NCBI GenBank assembly: GCA_003116975.1
Contig: BGKB01000125.1
Coordinates: forward strand, 140,876 to 204,875
Direction of reading: 5' to 3'
From: Aurantiochytrium sp. KH105
Taxonomy: Eukaryota; Sar; Bigyra; Thraustochytrida; Thraustochytriidae
Length of the DNA stretch: 64,000 nucleotides
The translations under genes and the position numbers were made by a program. How positions within the stretch are numbered: position 1 is the first letter of the stretch; every line of letters begins with the position of its first letter. Below, piece after piece: positions 20,560 to 30,602 of the stretch. The notes under the pieces are model-generated. The model was not told where the DNA came from. It saw only the letters and a list, made by a program, of their open reading frames with translations, and did no database searches.

Positions 20560-20820
20560 CCGAGGCCGGCAGCGGCCACGCCCCGCGGCGCGACGCAGCT
20601 CTGCTGAGCGGAGGCCGGAGGCGCGGAGTCTCGCGAGCAAGGGCGAGCTGCAGGCTGGTGTGGCTGGCGCGTCCCAAGTATCGCGACGAGGAGAAGCGAG
20701 GGGTCCCCGGAGACAGGATTGGGGACACCAGTGTGTACTTTGGGTTTGTCAGCTTGCAGCTTGCAGCTGGTGATGGAGGATACGCGAGAGCGAGCTCGAT
20801 GTGCTGTCCGCAGCCGTCCG
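19565..20820. other. Spacer with AAGC and CTGC tetranucleotide tracts
   Basis: 1.26 kb upstream of the disordered-protein gene and downstream of the protease gene. Contents: GTGC tracts (19861-19910), an AAGC/GAGC tract (20205-20241), a GCTC tract (20285-20310) and the CTGC array listed separately. No credible gene. Confidence 0.5.
20501..20560. repeat. (CTGC)15 microsatellite
   Basis: Fifteen perfect CTGC copies, read directly. Confidence 0.97.
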
Positions 20821-21936
20821 TCAGACAGAGGCATTTGCGTCAGGAGTTGCGACGAGCGCCTTGGCCTGGTCTCCAGCCTTTCGACGCATGCGGCGGGCCC
20901 GTCGCACATATAAGACGACGGCGATCACGATGACGCAAAGGGACAGGACCACAGCGGAGACAGCCAGCTTGAAGGTGAGATCGCAATGCCCCTCGCTGCT
21001 CGCGGATACCTGGATCGACTGCAAGGATGGTACCTGGGACCGGAGCAGAGACTCGTACGTTGAAACGCGCGTGAAAACGTCGGGGAGCGAGGTGTCGCAG
21101 TCGGCAGAAAAGGACGTGATCCCGATCTGGACGTAGCTTCCCGAGGTCGCAGTTGCAGACGTGTCGCTCTCGTCTGCTCCCGACTCGACGTACATTAGCA
21201 ACGGGCCGCCCGAATCACCATAACAAATGCTGACCCCGTCCGCGCCCGCGCAAATGTGCCAGTCCTCGCGAAGGTCCACCGACGTGCGAAAGAACTCGTG
21301 CGAGCACTGGGCGAGGCACATGGTCGACGTGTTCGCTGCGTAAAGAGATCGAGACTCCGTCGTGGATTCCGGACTCAATACGCCCCAGCCCGCCATCGTT
21401 GCGGTGACGCCGTAGCCGATCGAGGAGTTCGCCGTGGGTAAAAGCACCGGGTCAAACGAAAGCTCTGTCCCGGCGTCGAGAGACAAGCGCACGAGACCGA
21501 CATCGTTCTGGAGGCCTCCATTGTTGTCCGTATTATCTACAAAGCCGTCGTGTATGTAGTACTGGCTCGAGTACAGTGGGCCGATCTCGCCGGCGCTGGA
21601 CTGAAAAAGGGTTTCGCGCAAAAAGTAGGCCTCGATGCTGCTCGGGCTGTCCGCCAAGCAATGCGCGGCGGTGAGCACCATCACGTCGTCGCCGTCGCGC
21701 CCGATGTAGGTGCCCCCGCACGCCGACGACTGCGAGCTCGACGTCACGACGAGCGACGCCAGGAACGGGAAGTCGGCCGTCTCCGACGCGACGCCGTTCA
21801 CGACCCTCGCCGTGGACCCGGCCGCCGCCGCCGTCGTCGCCGCCTCCGCGGCAGCGCCAGCATCGTCCGCGGCAGCGCCAGCATCGTCCGCGGCAGCGGG
21901 CGCCTCCGCGACGGGCTCCAGCGCGCGCCAGCCCAT
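20821..21936 (-). CDS. Membrane-anchored chymotrypsin-fold (S1) serine protease
   Basis: 371 residues. Trypsin-family domain at about 45-305: activation-like VVNG (46-49), catalytic His92 (VLTAAHC), Asp145 (QNDVGLVRL) and Ser242 (GDSGGP). Ser236 lies six residues before it at the base of the S1 pocket, pointing to chymotrypsin-like rather than Arg/Lys specificity. A type I transmembrane helix follows (about 324-344), then a basic stop-transfer (RRARRMRRK) and a short cytosolic tail. The first 40 residues carry a tandem AADDAGA repeat (21-base DNA duplication, about 21863-21900). There is no signal peptide in this frame: an in-frame TAG lies about 20 codons before the ATG. An upstream exon may therefore be missing, or the start may be elsewhere. 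Likely cell-surface or endomembrane digestion; substrate unknown. Confidence 0.85.
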   Translation of the reverse strand: MGWRALEPVAEAPAAADDAGAAADDAGAAAEAATTAAAAGSTARVVNGVASETADFPFLASLVVTSSSQSSACGGTYIGRDGDDVMVLTAAHCLADSPSSIEAYFLRETLFQSSAGEIGPLYSSQYYIHDGFVDNTDNNGGLQNDVGLVRLSLDAGTELSFDPVLLPTANSSIGYGVTATMAGWGVLSPESTTESRSLYAANTSTMCLAQCSHEFFRTSVDLREDWHICAGADGVSICYGDSGGPLLMYVESGADESDTSATATSGSYVQIGITSFSADCDTSLPDVFTRVSTYESLLRSQVPSLQSIQVSASSEGHCDLTFKLAVSAVVLSLCVIVIAVVLYVRRARRMRRKAGDQAKALVATPDANASV

Positions 21937-22665
21937 GCCGGGCCGCGCGCTATTCCGGGACTGCGCTGGCGCCTTCCCTGCCTGCTACAGAGCGCGCGCA
22001 CAGGCAGGCAGCCCCTGCACACGCGCACAGCCGAAACAAGAGACAAACAAACAAGGGGGAAACAAGGAGTCCGACTCGACGCGACTCGAGCTGCACAAGG
22101 CCGAGCTGCACGCCGCGGCCATGTCGCGCCGCGCGCCGCTGCCGCTGCTGACTTTCGACTGCGACTGGAAAGCTAGCGGCGGGAGCAAGCTAGCGAGCTG
22201 GCAAGCTAGCAAGCGAGCGAGCGAGCGAGCGAGCGAGCGAGGCAAGCACGACGTGGCGCGCGCAGTGGAATGGATGACGAAACACGCATGGAAGTCACGG
22301 CGGTATAAGCTAGGCCTAGGCCTAGGGCTGGGCCTAGCTAGCTAGGTAGCTAGCTAGCAAGAAGTGTGCGCTGCACGCGCTGCGGCGGCAGTGAATCGAT
22401 TGTGATCGATTGATTGATCGACACGGGGATTGATCGACTCGTCGAAGAGGGACGTGGTCGTCATGGGTCTGCAAGGCCTTCTGGGAGAGCGAGGTCGATC
22501 GTTGGTACGTTTCTACGCTCACTATACCTTCGACCTCCGATTACCCGTCGGTCGACAAGCTTTGTCCGTCGTCGGCCCGCGTGGCTGGCCCGCTGCGCTG
22601 GCTAGCGTTAGTTGCTGGCAGGAAAGCCTAGCGGGAAAGTCTGCCTTTGTTGGCTGCCCCCATAA
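21937..22665. promoter_or_regulatory. Upstream region of the S1 protease, with AGCG tract and palindromic CTAGG cluster
   Basis: Contains a GCGA tetranucleotide run (about 22205-22240) and, at 22308-22357, a cluster of self-complementary TAGGCCTA and CTAGCTAG units that could fold back. Any missing signal-peptide exon for the protease would lie here; a short frame on the minus strand at 22046 begins with a hydrophobic stretch but does not join in frame without an unproven intron. Confidence 0.4.
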
Positions 22666-23496
22666 CCCTGGCTAGCCACATAAAACGGGACGAAATTGGG
22701 ACGAAATCTCTGCTCACGTTATCCGTCTGGGCATGGTCAGATCTACACCGCGTGTTATGAAATTAAGCGCAAAGCTAGGTTTCCGTGTCTAGATTACTAT
22801 ACCAAAGTTTGAGATTCTGAAAAGTGTTTTTGATTGAGATTTAGATGAAAGACTGATTTGGCGGCTGCGCGTATAAAGTGGTCTATTTGGTCAGAATAGG
22901 TCTCGTCCCGAAAAACGGGACGAAATTAATTAAGGCTAATATGAATAAGACCCTCTTACGGGAGTTTCGTGTAGTAAATTCAAAAATTGCGTTGCGCTCG
23001 GAGAATTTATTGCTGGGGCGCTCGCTCGTCACCATCCTCAGAGGCATGCGTCATGGCGTGGACGAGCTTGCGCTGCCGACCACAGCGCGAAGAAGGATGA
23101 TGCGAGAACAGCTGCGGCACGTCTGCTGGGTGATCTCGTCGTTGCGCGTCGCAACGCGCCGCCAAGGTAAGGCAATGCAGCCGTCGCAGCTATCAACGAA
23201 GAGCGGTGGTTAGGCTCCCGCTACAATGCCAACAAGTACCCACTTTGCAGATCAAGCATGATCATGTCCACCGGATGAATCTCCCCGAAAACTTGCATAG
23301 CGACGGAGGGGTATCGTGGGAATAACCATGCCAACGCGCGAGATTTGAATTTGATTTGGGGTATTTCTTTCAATGACTTTTCTGATTTTTAGATATTTCG
23401 TCCCGTTTTTCGGGCCGAGACTACACCCCGTTTCGGCAAAACTATTTCGCCGATGATTTCGTCCCGAAAAACGGGACGAAATTTAGCCAGGGATAA
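22662..23496. mobile_element. MITE-like non-autonomous DNA transposon with ATAA target duplication
   Basis: The 9-base terminal inverted repeats are CCCTGGCTA at 22666-22674 and TAGCCAGGG at 23484-23492. They are flanked on both sides by ATAA (22662-22665 and 23493-23496), as a target-site duplication would be. Just inside each end is the motif CGGGACGAAAT. The motif CGTCCCG-aaaaa-CGGGACG occurs as a perfect 7-bp palindrome at 22904-22922 and 23460-23478, and as a near-perfect inverted copy at 23399-23417; a half copy is at 22686-22692. The element is AT-richer than its surroundings and has no transposase-like frame; the longest frame (22878-23213) is unrecognised. The 827-base size, ends and duplication fit a MITE; the superfamily is not clear. 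Confidence 0.7.
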
Positions 23497-23600
23497 CGCA
23501 CCCGCTTGTTTTGTTTTATTTTATACCTCGATTGGTTGCTTCTTACTGCATTTTAGAAAATGTGCAAAATGACCAAGAAGTCGCGCACGGGGTCGGCCGC

Positions 23601-25274
23601 TCATTGTAGTGAGCACGAGCCTGCCCGCGGAACATCAGGGCGGAGCATGGGCTTGCCCCGGATTTCCGAGTCGTCGGGAATGGGCGCGACGGGAAAACCG
23701 CGGCGGATCATGTGGCAGCGAAATTGGCGCGCGCGCCCAATCACGGCTTGCGTCGCCTCCTTGGGAGACCATAGGTGCTCAGAGACGCCCGCAAGCCGCG
23801 GCCAAATCGTTTGTAACAACACAGAGACGTCGAGCTTCTCAGCCCATACTGCCCCGCCGCCGCCCAATACCAGAGAACAATCCCTCGTGCCTTTGCCGCA
23901 GGGATCAGTGAACCGTGTTGCCTTATATGAGGCCTGGCCGTCAAAGTACCACGAATTGACGGGCGAATGCAGGACATTGAAACCTTGCCCAATGGCCTTG
24001 AAGACCTGGTCGCTGCGAAGCCAGTAGTGAAAAATGCTTGTCTTGGGCCACGATTGGCCAAAGTTCACAAAGACCTCCTCCCAGCTGACTGGCGTCACGC
24101 CCAAGGCATCCGAGGCCTCAGCATGCGCTGTCTTAACAAATTCGAGATACAGTCCCTTGGCGTCGAGGTGGCGATCTTGCGCGTACTGCATCGTAGCTGG
24201 GTCCTTTGCCCAGGTTGTCTTCCAGTTTACCTCATCTCCGCCAAGATGCATCAAAGTGTCGGGGAAGATGTCATGTATCTCTGCCATGAGCTTGGAAATC
24301 ACCGTTTGCGCACCGCCACCCGCAAGCGTGATAACCTCTTTGCGTGCAGTGCAGATATCCGGACGACCTACGCACCAAGACTTGGAGTGCCCAGGGATAT
24401 CGAGCTCTGGCATGACGCGGATACCTCTGGCGTGCGCATAGGCAACAATCGACCGCAAATCTCCCGAAGTATACTTGTCTTGGCCATTATAGGCGCCCTT
24501 GCAGAGTTCAGGCACGCTCTCGCTGCACCAAGGGAAAGATTGGTCGTCCATAAGATGCCAATGTAGGACATTGATCTTGGTATGGGCCATGCCGTCCAAA
24601 ATCTTGCGCAGCGTGGGAATTGGAATGTAGTGCCGGCTCGAGTCTACGAGTAGCTCGCGGTGCGGGAACCGAGGCGCGTCACGAATATCCCAGTCTGCAT
24701 GAGCAATCTCGTAGACTGCTATCTCAGCATTATAGTGGACGAGCTGACTGAATGTCTCGAGCCCATGCATTGCACCAAACATGGTTGCTGCCTCAAGTTG
24801 GATGGCCTGATCCGTCACCTGAAGCGAGTAGCTCTCGTCGACACCAAGAGACTGAATCGAGCTTGCATCTCGAACTGTAATCTTGATGGCGCCAAGACAT
24901 GCTACATCGCTGCAGGGGCTTGGCGCGATCTTGTGCGATGGTGAAAAAATTAGATTTGCGATACGACCGATGGCGTCTTTGAGCAGTGCGCATTCTCCGC
25001 CCTTTTCTTTGCCGCACTTTTCCACGTCCCACGCGAACGTGGCAGCATTGAGCCGCACGCGTTTGGTGCCGTGCATGACATGTGCTGGCAGAGGAAATGG
25101 CAAGTTTTCGGGCAGAGCCTCCCAAGCGACGTTGGTTTCGAGGGTCCGATCCGGGTCTCGTCTTCGCGCTTGCGCGTTTGCGCCCGATACTGCGACCCCT
25201 CGTAAAAGGGCGAGGACTAGCGCAAATACCAGCGCCAGCGCCAGCGTGCGAGGTTGCTGCGTACCCAAGGTCAT
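23601..25274 (-). CDS. Beta-N-acetylhexosaminidase (GH20)
   Basis: 557 residues, like animal HEXA/HEXB and other eukaryotic GH20 enzymes (about 530-560). It removes terminal GlcNAc/GalNAc from glycoproteins, chitin oligomers or glycolipids in the lysosome or outside the cell. Start at ATG 25274, which gives a strong signal peptide (LALALVFALVLALLRGVAV, 11-29). GH20b support domain about 55-195; catalytic barrel about 203-545 with LLVDSSRHYIP, HTKINVLHWHLMDDQSFPW, VMPELDIPGHS and the catalytic pair Asp347-Glu348 in MHLGGDEVNW. Further conserved parts are VSWEEVF and HLWSP near the end. Paired cysteines are as in the human enzymes. The frame is open 100 codons upstream without a signal-like start, so that part is taken as leader. 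It is divergent from the crotonase gene. Confidence 0.95.
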   Translation of the reverse strand: MTLGTQQPRTLALALVFALVLALLRGVAVSGANAQARRRDPDRTLETNVAWEALPENLPFPLPAHVMHGTKRVRLNAATFAWDVEKCGKEKGGECALLKDAIGRIANLIFSPSHKIAPSPCSDVACLGAIKITVRDASSIQSLGVDESYSLQVTDQAIQLEAATMFGAMHGLETFSQLVHYNAEIAVYEIAHADWDIRDAPRFPHRELLVDSSRHYIPIPTLRKILDGMAHTKINVLHWHLMDDQSFPWCSESVPELCKGAYNGQDKYTSGDLRSIVAYAHARGIRVMPELDIPGHSKSWCVGRPDICTARKEVITLAGGGAQTVISKLMAEIHDIFPDTLMHLGGDEVNWKTTWAKDPATMQYAQDRHLDAKGLYLEFVKTAHAEASDALGVTPVSWEEVFVNFGQSWPKTSIFHYWLRSDQVFKAIGQGFNVLHSPVNSWYFDGQASYKATRFTDPCGKGTRDCSLVLGGGGAVWAEKLDVSVLLQTIWPRLAGVSEHLWSPKEATQAVIGRARQFRCHMIRRGFPVAPIPDDSEIRGKPMLRPDVPRAGSCSLQ

Positions 25275-26600
25275 GACGATGATCCTCTTGTTGGGTGCCT
25301 TCGTCACCCTCTGCTTGCAGCCTTGCCGTAATACTGTCAGCGGGATGGGCCGTGAGCTGCGCGCGCCGCTCCCCGCGCGCCCGTTGAGCTTGCTTGCTGG
25401 CGCCTTGACCGAGAGATGAGAACCTCTGTCGGTTCGACGTTTTGGACTTTCTTTACGTAGTCCTTTGCAGTCCTCGACAACACGTTGGCCTTCCGCCAAA
25501 ACCAGCTGGCAGGCTGACTTGCTGGCTACCTCGATGGCTGGCTGGCTAGCCATCACATGCGGTCTTGACAACAACGGGGAGAAAAAGAAAAAAGACTGTT
25601 GTGCAGAATGATTTGGTTTGTGCGTAAATCGCTCGCGCTACGTTTGCAAGGTAAAAATATCGCTCTTGCTTTGATGTAGGGAGTAATGCCGGATTCATCG
25701 CTGACCATTTGCACGCGTTGAAGTCAGAAAAAAGCCGAAGATTAAAGGGGTCACCTGCACGCTGATGACTCAGCGATGTTGCTCGATATCAAAGAACAGG
25801 CTTCATGCTAACGAAAGGATACATTCAGATCAACATCCAGGATGCGCACTTCCTCGAGGGAGAACTCCCCTCAACTTGAAACCAAGGTAATTTGTGCGTG
25901 AAGCGATAGCAGAGACCGATTCTCGGGCCATGAGCTGTTGCACTCCTCTTGCATTTAAAAAATTAATTCAAGGTGCTGTTCTTTCTACAAGAACAACGAT
26001 GGCCTTGCTTGTCGTATCGTAAAGAACGATCAACCATGCCTTGATCAAGCCTTTCGCGCGGTGATTGAATCTTAGCAGGCTAAATGCACACGTCTGCGTG
26101 GTCTTTTTTGAATAGATCTTGCTTCGTCAAGCACCTGGTCGTGCCGTCTAAAAGAAATGGCGTGTTTCCCAAGCTCAAGTCATATGTCTTAGTACTCGAG
26201 GGTAGGCTAGATAGGAATAGAGGTGATTGCCCCCAAAAGAGCTCACCGACAGGGACTGCCCCCCCCCCACCCCCCCCCAAAAAAAAGAACTCGCCGACAG
26301 GGACTGCCACCAGATCTCCTCAATCTTCTTTCTCTCCCAACTTGAAAAGCTCATGCCGGCGGTCTCTTTACGAGCTCATCCGAGCTCATCTCATCTCATC
26401 TCACCGTGACCTTCCCTGCGCAACCCCAATTTCGTGGGACGGACTTATACCGGTCCGGTCCCCCATGACAAAGAAGACGAAGCAGCAGATCGCATTTGAG
26501 CGGCAAGAGCACTTGAGCAGAAGAGCGCAGCACAGCGCGGAGAAGAGGCAGGTATAGTGACGCAAGGCGATCGCTCGGCACGCAGCGTAGGTCCGGCAAG
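25275..26600. promoter_or_regulatory. Divergent spacer between beta-hexosaminidase and crotonase genes
   Basis: 1.3 kb presumed to hold both promoters. It contains a GGCT tract (about 25525-25550) and a 23-base direct duplication (26238-26260 and 26286-26308, two mismatches) separated by C-runs and an A-run. No gene recognised. Confidence 0.5.
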
Positions 26601-27473
26601 ATGGTGCTCAAGGTGGAGGTGAAGGACAAGGTGATGACGATGACCATCTCGCGACCCGAGATCCGCAACGCGTGGACGGAGAAGCTGCGCGACGATATCT
26701 GCAAGGCCGTGGACCAGGCGAACAAGGACCCGAACGTTCGCGCCGTGATCTTGACCGGCGACCCTGCAGGCAATGCGTTTTGCGCTGGCATGCAGCTCGC
26801 GGGCGACAAGGAGTCTGCCGCCGTCTTGGCGAATGATATCCCGGAAGGCCGCAAGTCCGACAACTCGACCTTTCGCGACGGTGGCGGTATCGCATCGCTT
26901 GCCATTCTCAACTGCACCAAGCCCGTGATTGCTGCAATGAACGGCGCTGCCGTGGGCGTGGGCATGACCCTTGCGTGCTGCTGCGACATGCGCGTGATGG
27001 CCGAGGGATCCAAATGTGGATTTGTCTTTGTTCGCCGCGGCCTTGCGTGCGAGTCGATCTCGTCGTGGACGCTGCGCAAGCTTGTGGGCACGGGCAAGGC
27101 CATGGAGCTTGTGCTGACAGGCCGTGTCTTCAAGTCCGAAGAGGCGCCGCCGGGTCTCTTCAACTACGTTCTGCCCAAGGATCAAGTGATGGCCAAGGCG
27201 ACTGAGCTCGCTCGTGAGATTGCAGACTACACCAGCGCCGTGGGTGTGAGTCTTTCCAAGTTCGCCATCTTGCGCAATGGCAACATGAGCCCAGAGGAAG
27301 CGCACTTGGTTGAGTCGCGCATGATCCATAATGCCCTGGGCAGCGATGATTTCGAAGAGGGCCGCAAGTCGTTCCTGGAGAAACGCCCTCCCAACTTTAC
27401 GACCGACCCGTTCCGCAATCTTCCCGAGTTCTACCCGTGGTGGGTGCAGATCAAGACGCACCCGAAGCTCTGA
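26601..27473 (+). CDS. Enoyl-CoA hydratase/isomerase (crotonase) family protein
   Basis: 290 residues, ATG 26601 to TGA 27471-27473, a standard single-domain crotonase. The family acts on acyl-CoA in fatty-acid and amino-acid breakdown. Seen: the first oxyanion-hole motif FCAGMQL (about 60), the second GAAVGVGMTL (about 115-124), and FVFVRRGLACESISSW (about 142-157). The Glu in the last corresponds to the acid of fungal-type homologues with FVFxRRGIxPEA. The C-terminal half has the usual trimerisation helices and ends FYPWW. There is no mitochondrial presequence (starts MVLKVEVKDKVMTMT) and no clear SKL-type peroxisomal tag (ends HPKL). Precise substrate and whether it is a hydratase or isomerase cannot be told by eye. 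Confidence 0.9.
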   Translation: MVLKVEVKDKVMTMTISRPEIRNAWTEKLRDDICKAVDQANKDPNVRAVILTGDPAGNAFCAGMQLAGDKESAAVLANDIPEGRKSDNSTFRDGGGIASLAILNCTKPVIAAMNGAAVGVGMTLACCCDMRVMAEGSKCGFVFVRRGLACESISSWTLRKLVGTGKAMELVLTGRVFKSEEAPPGLFNYVLPKDQVMAKATELAREIADYTSAVGVSLSKFAILRNGNMSPEEAHLVESRMIHNALGSDDFEEGRKSFLEKRPPNFTTDPFRNLPEFYPWWVQIKTHPKL

Positions 27474-28653
27474 TTCATCTCAAAGTTAAAATTATCAAGT
27501 ACGGGTTCTGATGAATTCGAAGAATCTTACTGCTAAGCATTCATATTTTTTTTTAATGTTCTCGAGAGAAAGTGATGTGTTCGATGACTGACCTTTCCAA
27601 CATATTGATATCAGACAGTCGTCTGCATGGCCAGTCTGTGTTCTTGGCCTCTTTTTTCCAAATATGTTTACGTCGCAAGGTATTCGCAATAAAAATTGAT
27701 TCCAGCTGATAGCTCATCGTCCATTCAAAACAGACTCAGAGTTTTGAGACTCAGAGTTTTGTTGCCAGCCCCCTCGTCGCCTAAAATTGTAGTAGGGGGG
27801 GGGGGGGGGGGGGGAAGGCAAGGCGTACATGTCGCGACACCAGAGCCAAAATTAGGATTTCCCATGACTATAAATTTCTCCCAAATCGTGTACACCCTGA
27901 TTTTTTTTTGATCAGCATTCGGGTTCTCGCACCCGCCACGGCGGACGTTTTTAATGCAGTTTCCAAGCTTTCTGAAACGCTTCGTTTTCATTTCCTCCAG
28001 GCTGTGGCTCTCGTCGAGTGAAAAACCTTGCATGTTTTCGAAGAGCTCGGTTTGAGTCGGGCGATGAGATTTGTTGCCATGTCGTAGGACACGATCTTGA
28101 TTTCAAGCCGGACTAGCACACAAGGGTTCGTATAGCATGGTGTCATGGCAAACCGGAGCTTTTCTTTCTTGAGAGACAAGGTGGAGAGATTGCTGAATCG
28201 AAGAGAGAAAGCAAGTTGCTAAGTAAAGACAGGTTTGGCAACGTGGTTTTTACTATTGAAAAATAATGTTGAAAGAAAGTCACTGTCAGGCCAAACAAAA
28301 AAATTAAATGAAGTTTGAAGGAACAGGGTGTCCATGCGGCAGGCTTGGACGCCATCCCTCTAATGCAGGGAGGAGGAACAAAGTTGTCGCAGTGCTTGGC
28401 TCTAGGGTTCGGTTGGCTGATGCTTGCATACTCGCGAGCTGATCACTGGCATGCAGACTAATTGATCCGGTTCTAGAGCTTGCACTGTCTGAAGAGAAAA
28501 TACGTACAGGTCAGGAAGGAGCGCGGATAAAAGGAAGCTTAAGCCGCAGGGTACGTGCGTTCACGCGTGCCTTGACGGCGAGGGGAGACTCCTCTTTTCT
28601 CCCCGCCTCCCTTTTTTTTTTTTTTGAAGTTCCAGTGCTTCTGGGTTCTGGGC
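27474..28653. other. Convergent 3' spacer between crotonase and kinase genes
   Basis: 1.2 kb, AT-richer, presumably 3' UTRs and filler. It contains an uninterrupted run of 20 G (27795-27814) and a T-run at 28612-28625 just past the kinase stop. No gene recognised. Confidence 0.5.
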
Positions 28654-30147
28654 TTACCACTCGCCAACCTCTGTGCTGCCATAGGCGGTTGAAGGGTCCC
28701 AGGTCCACCAAGGGGCGAGTTCGGTCCAGAAGCGGGAAGCCTGAATTTCTTCAAAGCCGCGCCGGTATCCAAGACGTGTGTGCGGTGCCTTGCGAAAGCT
28801 GGCAGCAAAAAATGTGCGGAGAGACATTGGTGTTCGAATGGCCTCTCGGGTCTCAAGAAAGTCGGGAACCTCGACTGGAGCCTGGCAGATAAGGTCGCAC
28901 ATGGTCACATCGTCCTCATGGTACCAGGGCCAGTTCGCAAAAAGGGCCTCAAAGGCGAGAACGGCAAAGGACCACCAGTCGGACTCCATGCCGTGAGGCT
29001 TGCGCTTGAAGATTTCGGGCCCCGCGTATGCGATCGTGCCGGACTGGGTCACGCACTCGAGACGGCCATTCGTGCGGTTGGTGTGGCGGGCAGGGTCGAG
29101 CGTGGTGGAAAGTCCAAAATCGAGGAGCTTGGCGGTGCCCTGCTGGGAGATGCCGACGTTTTCAGGTTTGAGGTCTCCATGGATGATATTGTGGCGGTGA
29201 AGGCAGTCGAGGCCACGCGCCACGTCTGCCAAAATCACAAGGTGCTCACAAGTGCGGAGGGCCGCGTCGCAGCCCCAAACACTGTAGAGATCACCCTGCT
29301 CGCAGTATTCGAGGACGATGAGCGCGCTGTCGCCCAAGTCGCAAGCGTATTCGAGCTTGACGATGTTGTCGGACTCTTGGTGGAGACGCTTGCGCAGAAC
29401 GGCGAGCTCGTTCTTGCCGTGTTGAGAGTTTTTCCGCTGGATGAGCGGGACATTTTTCACCACGAGACGCTGGCCCATGGCTTCTGGGTCTACGAGAAGG
29501 TGCTGGGCGCCGGGGATCTTGCCCACTTCCGGGCGCTCGATGAGGAGAACGTCGCCATAGGTGCCCTGGAGGTTGACGATGGAGTTGAGGCTGTTGAGGA
29601 CAAGTTCGCCCTGGAGCGGCCCGGGGCTGGCGGCGGCGGAGGCGCCGCTTGCGCCAGCATCGGAGGGAGAGAGCTCCTTTTCTTGTGCGATTAGAGTTGG
29701 GGCCGGGGAGAGGGAGGCGCGTAATGAGCTGGTGGCCGCACTCATGGAGAGAGACCTTGTGAGGCTGCCTGGGATGCTTGGGGCCGGCGACTTGGGATGT
29801 TGCGGTGTCTGTGCGTCGGCAAGGGCAAAGGGGGCTGTTGGTACGACTTTTGCCGATGTCGGAGATCCGACTGCACTAGAGGGTGCGCTGCTATTGTTCA
29901 TAATTTTGGTATCTACCCAGAGTCCGCTGGGTCTTGGCCGTGAGCGCTCTGGTTTGTTGGCTTGGGGCGGGCGTGTGGTCTTTGGGAGGACCGTGGCTGC
30001 GCTCTTGACCTCCTCGGCTGCCTTGGCAACCGCTTCCATGGACAAGGGTTGCGCCATGCGTTGCTGCGTGTGCTCTTGCAGCAGCGTCGTTGCTTGCGGC
30101 GGCAATAGCTGCTCCTGCTGCTTGCTGAGCACGTCGAGTCTGTGCAT
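28654..30147 (-). CDS. Serine/threonine protein kinase, family uncertain
   Basis: 497 residues from ATG 30147 to TAA 28656-28654. The N-terminal 185 residues are Ser/Pro/Ala-rich and disordered. Kinase domain at about 190-475: a glycine loop lacking its first Gly (LQGTYGDV), ATP-binding Lys231 (LVVKNV), probable helix-C Glu247, catalytic loop IIHGDLKPEN (HGD instead of HRD, 323-325), DFG 343-345 (LLDFGLS), TIAYAGPEIF (GPE instead of APE), and SDWWSFAVLAFEALF. Helix and loop pattern suggests an AGC/CAMK-like kinase. It keeps the Lys, catalytic Asp and DFG, so it should be active; the HGD and GPE changes are oddities. The frame remains open upstream through a TTTG microsatellite that abuts the start codon; the ATG at 30147 was chosen because upstream codons only translate repeats. 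Confidence 0.85.
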   Translation of the reverse strand: MHRLDVLSKQQEQLLPPQATTLLQEHTQQRMAQPLSMEAVAKAAEEVKSAATVLPKTTRPPQANKPERSRPRPSGLWVDTKIMNNSSAPSSAVGSPTSAKVVPTAPFALADAQTPQHPKSPAPSIPGSLTRSLSMSAATSSLRASLSPAPTLIAQEKELSPSDAGASGASAAASPGPLQGELVLNSLNSIVNLQGTYGDVLLIERPEVGKIPGAQHLLVDPEAMGQRLVVKNVPLIQRKNSQHGKNELAVLRKRLHQESDNIVKLEYACDLGDSALIVLEYCEQGDLYSVWGCDAALRTCEHLVILADVARGLDCLHRHNIIHGDLKPENVGISQQGTAKLLDFGLSTTLDPARHTNRTNGRLECVTQSGTIAYAGPEIFKRKPHGMESDWWSFAVLAFEALFANWPWYHEDDVTMCDLICQAPVEVPDFLETREAIRTPMSLRTFFAASFRKAPHTRLGYRRGFEEIQASRFWTELAPWWTWDPSTAYGSTEVGEW

Positions 30148-30148
30148 G

Positions 30149-30208
30149 TTGTTTGTTTGTTTGTTTGTTTGTTTGTTTGTTTGTTTGTTTGTTTGTTGTT
30201 TGTTTGTT
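30149..30208. repeat. (TTTG)n microsatellite abutting the kinase start codon
   Basis: About 14 copies on the plus strand with one 3-base interruption. It ends one base from the kinase ATG complement, so it is CAAA-rich in the mRNA sense and lies in the 5' leader. Confidence 0.95.
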
Positions 30209-30547
30209 TGTGGTCTATCTCTGTCCCTGCCTCGGGCACGGAGAAGGGCAGCAAGTAAGCGTGGAGGCGCTGAGGCAAGTCGCCGTTTACAGCGCCGCGC
30301 CGCGCCGTGCCGGGCCCAGCAGGCAGACAGACAGGCAAGCAAGTAAGCAAGCGAGGGAGCAACGAGAGCAAGCCGCTCGCTCTTCCTCGCCTCGGCTCGT
30401 CTTGTCTTGACCAAGAGTGAACGCACGCTGGACGAACGAAAGAATGAATGAACAAACGCACGAGCGACAAGCAGACGCGGTGCGCGTCTCGTCTTGCTGC
30501 ACGCGCGGGGGCGCGAGCGCGGGGGTGCTGCTAGGCCTGCGCGAGAC

Positions 30548-30548
30548 G

Positions 30549-30584
<36 letters not shown>

Positions 30585-30602
30585 GTACGTGCGTGCGTGC
30601 GA
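30548..30602. repeat. (GTGC)n microsatellite
   Basis: About 12 copies with one interruption, read directly. Confidence 0.95.

Noticed and set aside
22878..23213. A 111-codon frame inside the MITE-like element
   Set aside because: Begins without a strong context, has no DDE or zinc-binding motif and no recognised homology; likely chance.
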